Source of the DNA: Allocatelliglobosispora scoriae
GTDB taxonomy: Bacteria > Actinomycetota > Actinomycetes > Mycobacteriales > Micromonosporaceae
Length of the DNA stretch: 64,000 nt
Assembly: GCF_014204945.1 (NCBI RefSeq)
Contig: NZ_JACHMN010000001.1
Location: 62,001 to 126,000, forward strand
Reading direction: 5' to 3'
Made by a program: the position numbers and the translations under genes. The notes beneath the pieces were generated by a model. It had not been told where the DNA came from. It saw only the letters and a program-made list of their open reading frames with translations, and searched no databases. Below are positions 43,060-52,526 of this stretch, piece by piece; the first letter of the stretch is position 1; each line of letters begins with the position of its first letter.

Positions 43060-43486
43060 GCTGGACCATCAAACGCATTTGTCACCCGGCTGGTCCTTCC
43101 CGCCATGCGCGGCTATTGTGCCACCGCTTTCCGTGCTCCGAATGGCATCCGCCTCTTGCTGCATAAATGCATCGTGACCGCATTCCTCAGAAGGAATTGC
43201 GTGTCGCAGGAATGTCAAATGTGGACGGCCGCTATGGCCGACATCGCTTTGAAAAGGCCCAATAGATCCGGCGTTCTGTTGCGGCGGCTTCCGCGCCGCG
43301 TTGGCCCGCCACTCCGACGAGGACGGCGTGCGACCGACCGACGGCGGATGCGCCGCCATACACCGCGACTACCACAGGGGGCGAGATGCCGAACGAAAAC
43401 AAGATTCACCTTCCGGGCCGGGCTCGGCCGCCCGTGCCTGGCCGGTCCGATCAGGGCCGCCAGAAGTCCGTCGATGCGATGTCGCG
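43060..43486. other. Region without a supported gene
   Basis: About 430 bases between operator copy d and the first gene of the next operon. Plus-strand frames exist but have no ribosome site and poor codon choice. A promoter for the operon starting at 43487 is expected in the second half. Confidence 0.35.
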
Positions 43487-43819
43487 ATGACCGGCGCAGG
43501 GGCCTACTCCCTTGCCGGGCTGCTGCGATGCCCTGGTGACGACCCGATGCTGCCGGTGGTCCGGGTGTACCGGAGGTACCAGTGCCCGACCTGCGCGGTC
43601 GAGGTCGACGCGGAGTTCGCGGAGAGCACCGTCTGGGAGCAGGTGCGAAGACTGCGACCCGTACTCGTCCCGGAAGACGTTCCGCAGGAGCAGCGCGGCG
43701 ACGTGATGCGGGGTGTCGCCCGTGCGGTGGTGTTCGTAGCGGCATCCATGACGTTCCGGACACTCTGGCTTGCGCATCCGGCGCCGACGGCAGTCGGCAC
43801 CGATTCCGGTGCGCGATGA
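43487..43819 (+). CDS. Small protein with recombinase-zinc-ribbon-like segment
   Basis: A 110-aa protein starting MTGAGAYSLAGLLRCPGDDP. The order LAGLLRC...YRRYQCPTCAVEVDAEFAEST then VWEQVRRL resembles the zinc beta-ribbon and following helix of large serine recombinases, but the first CxxC is incomplete (RCPGDD) and there is no catalytic domain. Its TGA overlaps the GPP34 start as ATGA, which supports real translation. The longer frame from 43301 has no better start. A second protein with the same kind of segment is encoded at 48297. Confidence 0.55.
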   Translation: MTGAGAYSLAGLLRCPGDDPMLPVVRVYRRYQCPTCAVEVDAEFAESTVWEQVRRLRPVLVPEDVPQEQRGDVMRGVARAVVFVAASMTFRTLWLAHPAPTAVGTDSGAR

Positions 43820-44496
43820 TCGATTCGACATCGGCCCCGGTGGCAACGCAGGCAGCCACCACCCGCACGGCAGGGGAGCACGAACTCTCCGTCGCCGACG
43901 ACTTGTTCCTCGTCGCCCTCGACGACCGCACCGGCCGACACGTCCTCGACGACGGGGTGCTCGCGCTGGGTCTGGCCGCCGCGTTAGTCGCCGACCTGCT
44001 GGTCGACCGTGCGGTAGTGGTCGACGCCAGGCACAGGCTCGTCCCCGGCGACCTGACGCGGCACCGCCTGGTGGATCTGATCCGTACCCAGCCCGGTTAC
44101 GACCTGCGTACCTGGGTGGTCTACCTCGCGAGGCAGGCGACGAAGCTGGTCGCCGGTCGGCTCGACCAGCACCAGATCATGATCCGGAAGCGCCGCGGCG
44201 TGTTCGGCGGCGTGCGGGTCCGCTACGAACCGGTGGACGCCAATGCTGTCGCGGGCCGGTCGGTGCGCCTGGTACAGCTGCTCAAGAGCCACCTGCACGA
44301 TGCGTCGCATCGCGACGAGGCACTGCTGCTGATCGCCCGCACGCTCAGGCTGACCGACCGCGTCCTGCGCGACAGCCCGCCGTGGGTACGCACCGAACTC
44401 GATCTCCTCAGCGCGACGGCGCTCCCTGAGCTGCGCGTGCTGGCGGAGGTCCTGGGCGGCCTCGTCGCCGCCCTAGCCGTGACACCACGCAGATGA
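43816..44496 (+). CDS. GPP34 (GOLPH3-like) family protein
   Basis: A 226-aa protein. ELSVADDLFLVALDDRTGRH at the N-terminus, LALGLAAALVADLLVDRAV and the basic KRRGVFGGVRVRYEP match the all-helical GPP34 family, which in eukaryotes binds phosphatidylinositol-4-phosphate. Actinobacterial members are common and of unknown function, perhaps membrane-associated. The ATG overlaps the preceding stop and is followed by a permease gene, so a role at the membrane is plausible. Confidence 0.8.
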   Translation: MIDSTSAPVATQAATTRTAGEHELSVADDLFLVALDDRTGRHVLDDGVLALGLAAALVADLLVDRAVVVDARHRLVPGDLTRHRLVDLIRTQPGYDLRTWVVYLARQATKLVAGRLDQHQIMIRKRRGVFGGVRVRYEPVDANAVAGRSVRLVQLLKSHLHDASHRDEALLLIARTLRLTDRVLRDSPPWVRTELDLLSATALPELRVLAEVLGGLVAALAVTPRR

Positions 44497-44525
44497 CCCT
44501 TCCCCTCAACACTTCGGAGACCTTC

Positions 44526-46025
44526 ATGTCCTCATCTGGCACCACCTACGCGTCACCCAACCTGGTGGCGGACGCGCTCGCCGCGGACCGTCTCGGGTCC
44601 GGCGCGGTGATCCAGTTCGTGCTGACCGCCGCCACCCCGATGCTCGTCGTCGCGGGCCTGGTGACGTCCGGTCTGGCGACGACCGGTGTCATCGCGTTTC
44701 CTCTGGCTTTCCTGGTCTTCGGTGTGGTGCTGGCGGTGTTCAGCGTCGGGTACACGGCGATGGCCCGGCAGGTCCCCAACGCGGGCGCGCTGTACACCTA
44801 CGTCGCCCGGGGTCTGGGCCGCCCGGCTGGTGTCGCCGCCGCGCTGGTCGCGTTGTTCTCGTACAACCTGCTGCAGGTCGGGTTGTACGGGATCGCCGGG
44901 GTGCTGGCGTCTTCGCTGGTGGAGCAGGTGAGCGGGACGGTTCGCCCGTGGTGGTGGTTCGCGGCGCTGGCGTGGCTGCTCACGGCGGTCCTCGGGGTGC
45001 GGCGGGTCGACCTCAACGGCCGGGTCCTCGCGGTCCTGCTGACGGCGGAGCTCGGTGTGGTGGCGGTGATCGACGTCGTCGGGTTCCTGCACCCGGCCTC
45101 AGGGCGGGTCCAGCTCGACGCCCTGCACCCGGCCGGGTTGCTGTCCGGTGCCGCGGCTGCGGTGTTCGCGGTCGTCGCGACCGGGTTCGTGGGGTTCGAG
45201 CTGGCGGCGGTGTATTCGGAGGAGTCGGTGACCCCGCGCCGGACGGTGCCCCGCGCCACGTACCTGGGCCTGGGGTTGATGACGGTCGTGTACGCGGTCA
45301 GCAGCCTCGCGGTGACCGTCGCCGTCGGCCCGGACCGTGTCGTCGCCGCTGCGGAGGAGCAGGGGGTGGGGCTGCTGTTCTCGATCGCGGACCCGGTCCT
45401 CGGGGCACGGTTCACCAGGGGTGCGCAGGTCCTGTTCCTGACCAGCGTCATCGCCGGGCTGATCTCCTACCATTCGGCGGTCGCCCGGTACGCGTACGTC
45501 CTGGGCCGTGAGGGGGTCCTGCCGCGGGTGCTGGGCCGGACCCGGCTGTCGACCGGTGCGCCGGCCGCGGCGTCGGTGGTGCAGAGCGCGATCGGGCTGG
45601 CCGTCATCGCCGTGTTCGCCGGGGCGGGGTGGGATCCGCTGGCGCGGCTGTTCTTCTGGCTGGGCACGGTCGGCGGGGTCGGGGTCCTGATCCTCGTCGC
45701 GGCGACCTCCGTCAGCGTCCCGTTGTACTTCCGCCACGGCACGGGCCTGGACAGCCGGTGGCGGACCACCGTCGCCCCATTGATCGCCGCGGTCCTGCTC
45801 ACCGCCGTCGCCGTCCGCTGTCTGACCCATTTCCCGGACCTCCTGGGCGTCTCTCCCGGCAATGTCTGGGCGGTGGTCTGGCCCGGCTCCTACGCGGTCC
45901 TCGCCCTGGCCGGCGTGGTGTGGGCGCTGCTCCTGCGCCGACGTGACCCCGCGGCTTATCGGGGGATCGGGCTCGGCGGGCACCCCGACCCCACCGCCAC
46001 CGGCGAGCGGGCGGGGGCCGCCTGA
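44526..46025 (+). CDS. APC-family amino acid permease
   Basis: About 500 aa with 12 or more hydrophobic segments. The first, VIQFVLTAATPMLVVAGLVT, is followed by the APC signature region GALYTYVARGLGRPAGVAAA. No substrate residues can be assigned; the N-terminal GxG-like stretch of APC transporters is replaced by AATPM. The ATG at 44526 has CGGAG 7 bases upstream. An in-frame ATG at 44493, overlapping the GPP34 stop as ATGA, would add 11 residues and cannot be excluded. The stop is coupled to the GNAT gene (TGATG), so import and acetylation of one compound is a possibility. Confidence 0.85.
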   Translation: MSSSGTTYASPNLVADALAADRLGSGAVIQFVLTAATPMLVVAGLVTSGLATTGVIAFPLAFLVFGVVLAVFSVGYTAMARQVPNAGALYTYVARGLGRPAGVAAALVALFSYNLLQVGLYGIAGVLASSLVEQVSGTVRPWWWFAALAWLLTAVLGVRRVDLNGRVLAVLLTAELGVVAVIDVVGFLHPASGRVQLDALHPAGLLSGAAAAVFAVVATGFVGFELAAVYSEESVTPRRTVPRATYLGLGLMTVVYAVSSLAVTVAVGPDRVVAAAEEQGVGLLFSIADPVLGARFTRGAQVLFLTSVIAGLISYHSAVARYAYVLGREGVLPRVLGRTRLSTGAPAAASVVQSAIGLAVIAVFAGAGWDPLARLFFWLGTVGGVGVLILVAATSVSVPLYFRHGTGLDSRWRTTVAPLIAAVLLTAVAVRCLTHFPDLLGVSPGNVWAVVWPGSYAVLALAGVVWALLLRRRDPAAYRGIGLGGHPDPTATGERAGAA

Positions 46026-46657
46026 TGCCTGCTGTGAACCTTGCCGCCGGCCGCTTGGCGGACCGGTCCGAGACCGGGCGCATGTCGCAGATCATCGGCC
46101 GGGCGTTCCAGGACCTGCCGGTCAGCCACTACCTGATGCCCGGCACCGACCCCGGCGAACGCGAACGCATCATGACCGCCCACCTCGGGCTGGTCGTCGC
46201 GGCCGCTGCCGAGCACGGGCGCCTGCACACCGACCCGCAAACGGTCGCCGCCGCCGTGTGGCTCGACCGCACCGGCACCGCCGAGCCGGACATCCCCGGC
46301 TACGAAACCATGCGGGCCAGGATCTGCGGGCGGCACACCGACCGGTTCGCCCGGTTCGAAGACACCATGCGCGACCAGCACACCCACAACACCGGGACCG
46401 TCGGACACTGGCACCTGGCCCTGCTCGGCGTCCTCCCCGCACACCAGGGCACCGGCATCGGATCGGCGCTGCTGCGCCTGCACCACCATGACCTGGACGA
46501 GCACCGGCTGCCCGCCTACCTGGAGGCGTCCACCGAACGCAGCCGCGCCCTCTACCTCCGCCACGGCTACCTCGCCTGCGGAGCCCCCTACCCCGTCGGG
46601 CCGGACGGGCCGCTGATGTACCCGCTGTGGCGCCACCCCATCCCGGTCGCACCATGA
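46025..46657 (+). CDS. GNAT-family N-acetyltransferase
   Basis: A 210-aa protein. Acetyl-CoA binding motif A is LLGVLPAHQGTGIGSALL (Q/RxxGxG/A) and motif B is LPAYLEASTERSRALYLRHGY. The N-terminal half (MSQIIGRAFQDLPVSHYLMP) resembles GNATs that act on small amines. Coupled to the permease by TGATG and to the next gene by ATGA. Substrate unknown. Confidence 0.85.
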   Translation: MPAVNLAAGRLADRSETGRMSQIIGRAFQDLPVSHYLMPGTDPGERERIMTAHLGLVVAAAAEHGRLHTDPQTVAAAVWLDRTGTAEPDIPGYETMRARICGRHTDRFARFEDTMRDQHTHNTGTVGHWHLALLGVLPAHQGTGIGSALLRLHHHDLDEHRLPAYLEASTERSRALYLRHGYLACGAPYPVGPDGPLMYPLWRHPIPVAP

Positions 46658-47328
46658 CCACCGGCCTGGACACGACCGTGCCCACCGCAGGCCGAATCCC
46701 GCCGACGCGGGACGGCGGCGTAGCGGCCGGCCGGGATGGCACCGTCGCAGCGGCGCACCCGCACAGCCTGGCCGTCGCGCCACCGGACCTGATCGAGCGG
46801 GGACCGACACCCGAACAGATCCGGGTCGGCCACATGCGACGGCTACCCGGGGAGTGCGGACTCATCGAACGGGCGCGGACCTTCGTCCAGGACATCGCCT
46901 GCCGGTGGTGCCGGGCACCCGGCACCACCGGCAGGCTCCGGCGGATCTACCACGTCCTACGCGACCCGGACCCGCACGCGGCCGCCCTGCACCGCGACCG
47001 AGCCGCAGCCGCCGGCCACGCCGACGCGATCACCTACCTGCACCACGCCGAAACCCTGCTCCGCCGGTCGCCCGCCGAACAACATCAGCCACCTGCACCG
47101 ACCGGGTACCCCCAGACACTGCCGCAACGCCGACACCAACCCCGACCCGAACCGCTCGACGGCACCTGGCACCCCCACCAGACACCACCCACTGACACCC
47201 CGCGGACCGACCCCACCAACACCAGCACCTGCGCCCAGTGCGGCCAGCCGATCACCTACGACGAGATCCACGGCTGGCTGCACACCCTCACCCCCGGCTC
47301 CTCACCCACCGAACGGACCACCTCATGA
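46654..47328 (+). CDS. Hypothetical protein, Pro/His-rich
   Basis: A 224-aa protein starting at the ATG in the ATGA overlap with the GNAT stop. The centre (RRLPGECGLIERARTFVQDI, then CRWCRAP) contains a possible metal-binding CxxC and the end has another, TCAQCGQPITYDEIHGWLH, reminiscent of a small zinc ribbon. The stretch between is rich in Pro, His and Thr and is probably disordered. No signal peptide. It overlaps the lipoprotein gene by ATGA. Confidence 0.6.
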   Translation: MTTGLDTTVPTAGRIPPTRDGGVAAGRDGTVAAAHPHSLAVAPPDLIERGPTPEQIRVGHMRRLPGECGLIERARTFVQDIACRWCRAPGTTGRLRRIYHVLRDPDPHAAALHRDRAAAAGHADAITYLHHAETLLRRSPAEQHQPPAPTGYPQTLPQRRHQPRPEPLDGTWHPHQTPPTDTPRTDPTNTSTCAQCGQPITYDEIHGWLHTLTPGSSPTERTTS

Positions 47329-48194
47329 ATCTCCGCCGATCCGTCACCGCGCTGCTCGTCACCCTCACCGCCGCAGTCACCACCGGATGCACCGCCGACG
47401 ACACCCCACCAGCCGCACCAGCACCGGCGGGCCCCAGGGCCGCGGCCTCACCCGACGTCGACAGCTCCGCCCGGACGGCCATACGCGAGATCCTCTCCAC
47501 ACCCCGCCTCGCAGACCGGCACGACGAGGTGACCGGTCCCTACGACTACACCGAGTACCGGCAGTTGGGCCACGACCTGTCCGGCGCCATCACCTCCGGC
47601 TCCGGCGGACCAGAAGTCACGGCCATCCGCTACCAGCAATGGCGCACCCATGCCGGGACCGGCCGGGTCGTCGACTGGGACGAGACCCGCGGATGCACCA
47701 CCTGGACCAGCGACACCCGGTCGAACCGGGACCTCAACGCCACCCTGCCCCACGGGCAGCAGCCCGCCACCGACCGCAGCACCCTCCTGGACCAGCTCGC
47801 GAGCATCGACCCCGCGATCCGAACCGACCCGGCCGCACTGCTCAGCATGATCAGCGACCTCTACCGGACCACCTACATCGCCCCGTCGGTGCGCACAGCG
47901 CTGATCGAGATCCTCGCCGACACCCCACACCTGACCGCACAGCGCGGCGCCGCCGACCGCACCGGACGCCCGGCGCTCGCCGTCACCGCCCGCACCACCC
48001 GAGCCGAGACCGGCTATCGGATCACCATCTACCTCGACCCCGCCACCGGCCGGGCCCTCGCCACCGAACAGACACCCCTGGCACCCCTCACCACCAGCGA
48101 CACCATGGCCGCCGCCGCCATCGACGGCTACGTCCTCTACCTGGCCAACACCCGCACCCCGACCACCACCACACCCACCGCCGCCTGCCGGTAG
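47325..48194 (+). CDS. Lipoprotein of unknown function
   Basis: A 289-aa protein with a lipobox: MNLRRSVTALLVTLTAAVTT then GC, the Cys at residue 22 being the lipidation site. A Pro/Ala-rich tether follows, then about 240 residues with motifs such as YQQWRTHAGTGRVVDWDETRG and LIEILADTPHLTAQRGAADR, similar to CU044_5270-type extracytoplasmic proteins of actinomycetes. ATGA overlap with the preceding gene. It is probably outside-facing on the membrane. Confidence 0.75.
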   Translation: MNLRRSVTALLVTLTAAVTTGCTADDTPPAAPAPAGPRAAASPDVDSSARTAIREILSTPRLADRHDEVTGPYDYTEYRQLGHDLSGAITSGSGGPEVTAIRYQQWRTHAGTGRVVDWDETRGCTTWTSDTRSNRDLNATLPHGQQPATDRSTLLDQLASIDPAIRTDPAALLSMISDLYRTTYIAPSVRTALIEILADTPHLTAQRGAADRTGRPALAVTARTTRAETGYRITIYLDPATGRALATEQTPLAPLTTSDTMAAAAIDGYVLYLANTRTPTTTTPTAACR

Positions 48195-48296
48195 ACCCGC
48201 ACGAGGCCACCGCCTCGCGAACCGCCGCCGACACGGCAGGGACGCCTGACCGGCTCCGCCGCCAACGGAACACACATCCCGGAAATCGAGATCATC

Positions 48297-48653
48297 ATGT
48301 ACTCCACGCCTTCCCGAACTATCCGACAGACGACGCCGAGCAGCTACCGCGACCTGCTGCGGTGCCGGTTCTGCCGACGGCAGCTCACCGAAGACACCAC
48401 CGCCGGCCGCGCCTACACCTGCAGCCCCGACTGCCGGGCACCCATCAACGCCGACTGGGTCGACGCCCAGGTCACCCGTGCACTGCCACCACGCATCCCC
48501 CTCGACAGGGCCTGGCACGCCCTCAACGCGATCACCGTCGGCACCCGGCAGATCCACCTCGCCTGGTTCAGCCCGCCGCAACAGCGCCAGCCACCCGCGA
48601 CACCCCACCCACCCGAGACGTTCCTCCACCCGCCACCAGGAACACCCCGATAG
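48297..48653 (+). CDS. Small zinc-ribbon protein, recombinase-ribbon-like
   Basis: A 118-aa protein. YRDLLRCRFCRRQLTEDTTA, GRAYTCSPDCRAPINADWVD and AQVTRALPP have the CxxC...CxxxC spacing and the following helix of the recombinase zinc beta-ribbon, without any catalytic domain. The C-terminal third is Pro-rich. There is a 100-base gap after the lipoprotein and no strong ribosome site, so it is less certain than its neighbours. Confidence 0.5.
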   Translation: MYSTPSRTIRQTTPSSYRDLLRCRFCRRQLTEDTTAGRAYTCSPDCRAPINADWVDAQVTRALPPRIPLDRAWHALNAITVGTRQIHLAWFSPPQQRQPPATPHPPETFLHPPPGTPR

Positions 48654-48712
48654 GCGGCTGGTCGAACCCTTCGCACGGCCGCCCCGGCCGCGCGGCACCC
48701 CGAAGGAGAACC

Positions 48713-49255
48713 ATGGATCCCCCATCCCACGGCCGACCGAGACGGCTGAGCGTGCTCGCCGTCGTATTCATGTTGCTGATGGTTCCGACCGCGGCACATG
48801 CCGGTGAAGGAACAGGCAACTTCACCGGCCACGCCAGCCCGCACCCCGGCAACGGATACGCCGTCTGGACAACCACGACCAACCAGGTCCAGGTCGACGC
48901 GTACCCCGCCACGCTGGCCAGCGGGTACTGCACCGACGAGTGGTTCGACTGGAGCCGGGACGGCAACCACCTCGACGCCCGAGTCGCCCGCAGCTGCTAT
49001 CCCGGCACCCGCCGCACCAGCAACTACAACACCGAAAACCTCGACGTCGGAGTAATGCAGAAAGGTGGCACCTGCTACGGACCCAACGACAACACCACCA
49101 ACCCGATCAGCAAATGCGCACAGGACCCCCGACACGACTACGACATCCCCGCGAACTCCGCCCTGCCCAGCACCTGCATCCGCGGCTGGGAGTTAACCAG
49201 CACAGCCGTCTACGCCTACTACGACGGCGGCTCACAGACCTCCTGCACCAGTTGA
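48713..49255 (+). CDS. Secreted protein of unknown function
   Basis: A 180-aa protein with GAAGGAG 7 bases before the ATG. The signal peptide has a basic start (HGRPRRLSVLAVVF), a hydrophobic core and AHAG as the likely cleavage site. The mature protein of about 150 residues has six cysteines in regular spacing (YCTDEWFDWSR, ARSCYPGT, GGTCYGPND, SKCAQDP, STCIRGW, TSCTS), so three disulphides are likely, and ends with a beta-rich AVYAYYDGGS. No enzyme motif was recognised. Confidence 0.75.
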   Translation: MDPPSHGRPRRLSVLAVVFMLLMVPTAAHAGEGTGNFTGHASPHPGNGYAVWTTTTNQVQVDAYPATLASGYCTDEWFDWSRDGNHLDARVARSCYPGTRRTSNYNTENLDVGVMQKGGTCYGPNDNTTNPISKCAQDPRHDYDIPANSALPSTCIRGWELTSTAVYAYYDGGSQTSCTS

Positions 49256-49275
49256 TCTCCCGAAGGAGATTCGCG

Positions 49276-50208
49276 ATGACAACACCACGCCCCAAGACCC
49301 GACCCGTCCTGGCGACGATGCTCCTCACCGCCGCCGGTGTACAGGCCGGCTGCGCCGGGCAGAACACGGCAGGTCCGGCGCCTACAGATCTCGCCACCGC
49401 GACCGCCGTGTTCGACCGGCTCGTCACGCAGGTCTACGGCACCAGCGAGCAGCGCAGCGCCGGAGCCGAGTACGCGCATCTGAGCACCCAGCGGGCCATC
49501 GCCGAATGCGCGAAAGCCCGCGGGATCACCTATCCCATCCCGGCGTTCACCAACATCCCCCCGCCCAACAGCATCATCGCGCCCGGCGACCTGTCCGGGT
49601 TCGCCCCACTGCTCACCAGCTGGGGGATCGCCGAACGGGTCGCGAAAGTCGCCCAAGCCGGCGACCCCGTCAGCACCGCCTACCTCGCGCTGAAGACCGA
49701 CACCGAACGCACCGCCTACATGGGCCGGCTCGGCGAATGCCAGAACGCCGGATCCGCCTTCACCGACGCCGCGTTCCCCACCGGACAAGCCCAGCTCGAC
49801 GAACAGTTCCTCGCCGTCCTGGAAGAAACGCAGAAGACCCCGGCCGTCGCCGGCCTCCTCGCCGGCTACACCGACTGCCTCGGCCAGGCTGGGTTCAAAG
49901 CCAGGTCCTACACAGACCTGTACCAGCAGGCAGACGCTAAGTTCGGACCCGCGATCGAGGCCAATACCGGTAAGCCGACCGACGTCACCCACCACCCCGC
50001 GTACACAGCGGCAATGCAGTACGAACTCGACGCGGCAGCCGCCGACGCCCTATGCCGTACCAGCATCCGACCGGCGGCCATCACTGCAGCCCGACCGGAG
50101 CTCTCCGCTTTCGCCACGTCCCACGCCGCGCAACTGACCGCCAACACTGACGGATTCGCGAAGACCGTCACAGCCCTCGCTTCGCTGAAAGCAAACCTGC
50201 ACAGCTGA
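49276..50208 (+). CDS. Exported lipoprotein-like protein
   Basis: A 310-aa protein with GAAGGAG before the ATG. The N-terminus TRPVLATMLLTAAGVQAGCA contains a probable lipobox (QAGC). The body is helical, with paired cysteines in IAECAKARGI, LGECQNAGSAF, YTDCLGQAG and ADALCRTSI. It has no known family. It follows the secreted protein by 20 bases and shares its type of ribosome site, so the two are an operon. Confidence 0.7.
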   Translation: MTTPRPKTRPVLATMLLTAAGVQAGCAGQNTAGPAPTDLATATAVFDRLVTQVYGTSEQRSAGAEYAHLSTQRAIAECAKARGITYPIPAFTNIPPPNSIIAPGDLSGFAPLLTSWGIAERVAKVAQAGDPVSTAYLALKTDTERTAYMGRLGECQNAGSAFTDAAFPTGQAQLDEQFLAVLEETQKTPAVAGLLAGYTDCLGQAGFKARSYTDLYQQADAKFGPAIEANTGKPTDVTHHPAYTAAMQYELDAAAADALCRTSIRPAAITAARPELSAFATSHAAQLTANTDGFAKTVTALASLKANLHS

Positions 50209-50219
50209 CGACGTTGGTC

Positions 50220-50254
50220 GGGAGGAACGGACGCCGGTCGGCGTCCGTCCCTCC
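50220..50254. terminator. Stem-loop terminator
   Basis: GGGAGG-AACGGACGCCG and GGCGTCCGT-CCCTCC pair around a short loop starting 11 bases after the stop of the lipoprotein gene. It is a long, GC-rich hairpin with no T-run, a usual actinobacterial terminator. It closes the operon that starts at 43487. Confidence 0.75.
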
Positions 50255-50711
50255 TGCCTCCTGAAATGGTGATGGCGCATCAGCTCGCTTCGCAGTGTCA
50301 AGGCAACAGGTCCCGGCAAGCGCTCAGCGGCCACCACTGATCTCTGCTGCCGCCCTGACACGGAACCGGTCAGCTGGCGCGGCGGATCTCATCGCGCAGA
50401 TCGCGGTAGTCGCCTGTCGGATCCGCCTGCGCGGCGTGGTGGTGGCGGGACGCCCACGACTCGTCGAGCTTCGGGTGTCCGCCGGGAGTTCGCGCGAACT
50501 GACGCCTGATCAGGTCCTATGAGCGTCGTAGGGTGCCGGGAACTCGGCGCAGCCGACGGTTTAGGCGCGACTTCCGGGCGGGCAAGGCAGTGGCCACGGG
50601 CGCTGACCCGGCCGTAGCTGAGCAGAACGCCGGTCAGGGTCTCGGACCTGAACAAGCCCTTCAGCGCTTCCCTGGCAGCGCTGCCGCCTCGGCGAGACGC
50701 GGCGCTGAGGG
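50255..50711. other. Region without a supported gene
   Basis: About 460 bases between the terminator and the end of the convergent TetR gene. Short frames on both strands lack ribosome sites and homology that can be recognised by eye. The minus-strand terminator of the TetR gene would lie here, but no clear hairpin was found. Confidence 0.35.
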
Positions 50712-51341
50712 TTACTGGAGTAGGGGCAAGAGGACGCCGTCGACGATCTGTGCGATGTCGTCGTCGTTGATCGGGCGATCGTGGACGACTCCCCAATGGA
50801 CCAGAAGGGCGATGGCGGCGGAGACCGCGATCGTGTGTCCATCCTGCGACTGGTTGCGTCGGGAGGGCAGGTCGCCACGCTGCGCCGCGTGGTCCAGCAC
50901 GCCTGCGAGAGCTTGGTGCAGGGAGTCGACGTAGCGCATGCGGATGAGGCTGCACAGCTCAGGCTCCTGCCGGGCTGTGTCCAGCAGGGCCGAGACCAGG
51001 TCGACCCGAGAGGTGTTCTGGTCTCCCGTGGTGCTGGCCAGGGTGGCGAGGAGTTCCTCGCGTAGGTGCCCTTGTCCGATGGTGACCGGGACGACGTCGT
51101 CGGCGAGTCCCGCGTGGCTGAGGGCTTCTGCAGCGAGTTCGGCACGGGAGGGCCAGCGTCGGTACACGGTGGCTTTGCCCACCCCGGCTCGTGCTGCGGC
51201 CTTGTCCATGGTCAGGGCCGGGTAGCCGCCTTCGGCGAGCAACTCTGTCGCCGCGCGCAGGATCTGGGCGTCCCGGACGGGGTCGCGGGCCGGTCCGGAG
51301 ACGCCGGGGGGCCGCCGCAGCTGCGCGCCGGGTTGTGACAT
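50712..51341 (-). CDS. TetR-family transcriptional repressor
   Basis: A 209-aa protein. The helix-turn-helix is LTMDKAAARAGVGKATVYRR (about 44-63) after ILRAATELLAEGG. The C-terminal ligand domain is of the TetR_C_16/SACE-like type (VDLVSALLDTARQEPELCSL). It is divergent from the oxidoreductase at 51466 and probably represses that gene, using a dyad in the 124-base gap. Confidence 0.85.
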   Translation of the reverse strand: MSQPGAQLRRPPGVSGPARDPVRDAQILRAATELLAEGGYPALTMDKAAARAGVGKATVYRRWPSRAELAAEALSHAGLADDVVPVTIGQGHLREELLATLASTTGDQNTSRVDLVSALLDTARQEPELCSLIRMRYVDSLHQALAGVLDHAAQRGDLPSRRNQSQDGHTIAVSAAIALLVHWGVVHDRPINDDDIAQIVDGVLLPLLQ

Positions 51342-51374
51342 GAGGCTCTCCTCGCGAACTGGGACCGGTTTGTA

Positions 51375-51397
51375 TCGAGTATAGCTAAGCTGTTAAC
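51375..51397. promoter_or_regulatory. Possible TetR operator / divergent promoter
   Basis: AGCT-A-AGCT at 51383-51391 is the core of an imperfect palindrome in an AT-rich patch (GTATAGCTAAGCTGTTAAC) lying between two divergent genes. The AT content stands out from the surroundings. Operator function is inferred from position. Confidence 0.4.
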
Positions 51398-51465
51398 GTC
51401 GCCGAAGACCCGGAACAACTCTGTATCGGGTTGAGGCGCACGATGGGCGATAGCGAGGTGGCGCA

Positions 51466-52413
51466 GTGAAGGCCGTAGGTTTCACCGAGTTCGGTGGCCG
51501 CGAGGTCATGCGGGTGCTGGAGCTGCCCGAACCGCACGCGGGACCAGGGCAGGTGCGGATCAAGGTGGCAGCCGCCGCCGTCCACCCGGCCGACGTCAAC
51601 ATCCGCACCGGGCTTTCCGCCCAGTACAGCCCGGAGGCGAACCCGCCATCGGAGGTGTACGTCGTGGGGTGGGAGGTGGCCGGGACGATCGATGAGGTCG
51701 GTGAGGGAGCTCGTTCGGAGCTGGCCCTCGGCGCTGAGGTGATAGCAGTGACGGAGCCGAAGCTGGCCCTGGGAGGACAGGCGCAGTACGTGGTCGCACC
51801 GGCGGAACAGGTGGTCCGCGCGCCGAAGGGAGTCGACCTGACGGCGGCCTCGACGCTGCTGATGGCCGCCCTGACCGCGCAGATGGGCCTGGACGCGCTG
51901 GCTCTGGCCCCGGGAGCGACGGTGGCGGTGACCGGCGCCGCAGGTGGGATCGGGGGCTACGCCGTGCAGCTGGCCAAGGCAGCCGGTATGACGGTCATCG
52001 CCGACGCGGCGGACAAGAACCGTGACCTCGTCACGAGCCTGGGCGCCGATCACGTGCTCCTACGCGGCGACGGGTTTCCCGAAGGGGTCCGTCGGCTGCG
52101 CCCCGACGGCGCGGACGGGGTCATCGACGGCGGATCGGTGGGCGCGGCCGTGGCAGCAGCGGTGCGCGACAACGGAACGATCGCGACCTTCAAGGGGTTC
52201 ACCGGCGCCAACGACCGGGGCGTGAGCTGGTTCCCGGTCTTCGTCTACGACCGCATCCGCGACACAGCGACCCTGACGCGGCTGCGCGACCAGGCTGAGT
52301 CCGGTGTCCTCACACTCCGCGTCGCGGGAACCTACCCGCTGGAACAGGTCGCCGAAGCGCATCGGCTCATCGAGGAGGGCGGGGTGCGGGGGCGACCTGT
52401 GCTGGTGTTCTGA
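51466..52413 (+). CDS. NADP-dependent oxidoreductase (quinone oxidoreductase-like MDR)
   Basis: A 315-aa protein of the medium-chain dehydrogenase family without catalytic zinc. GroES-like N-terminus ([31 protein letters not shown]), the nucleotide site [20 protein letters not shown] and the end [20 protein letters not shown] are typical of zeta-crystallin-like quinone oxidoreductases. GTG start at 51466. It is likely a detoxifying reductase controlled by the adjacent TetR. Confidence 0.85.
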   Translation: MKAVGFTEFGGREVMRVLELPEPHAGPGQVRIKVAAAAVHPADVNIRTGLSAQYSPEANPPSEVYVVGWEVAGTIDEVGEGARSELALGAEVIAVTEPKLALGGQAQYVVAPAEQVVRAPKGVDLTAASTLLMAALTAQMGLDALALAPGATVAVTGAAGGIGGYAVQLAKAAGMTVIADAADKNRDLVTSLGADHVLLRGDGFPEGVRRLRPDGADGVIDGGSVGAAVAAAVRDNGTIATFKGFTGANDRGVSWFPVFVYDRIRDTATLTRLRDQAESGVLTLRVAGTYPLEQVAEAHRLIEEGGVRGRPVLVF

Positions 52414-52526
52414 GTCAAACCCACCACCTCGGCCACCTCAGCCCTAGCCGGCGTGGCGATGCAGCGCCACATCGAGTCCAACGCTCGGATCTTAAAGAAA
52501 CGCGATCAAACGAAAGCAGGCTTTCC

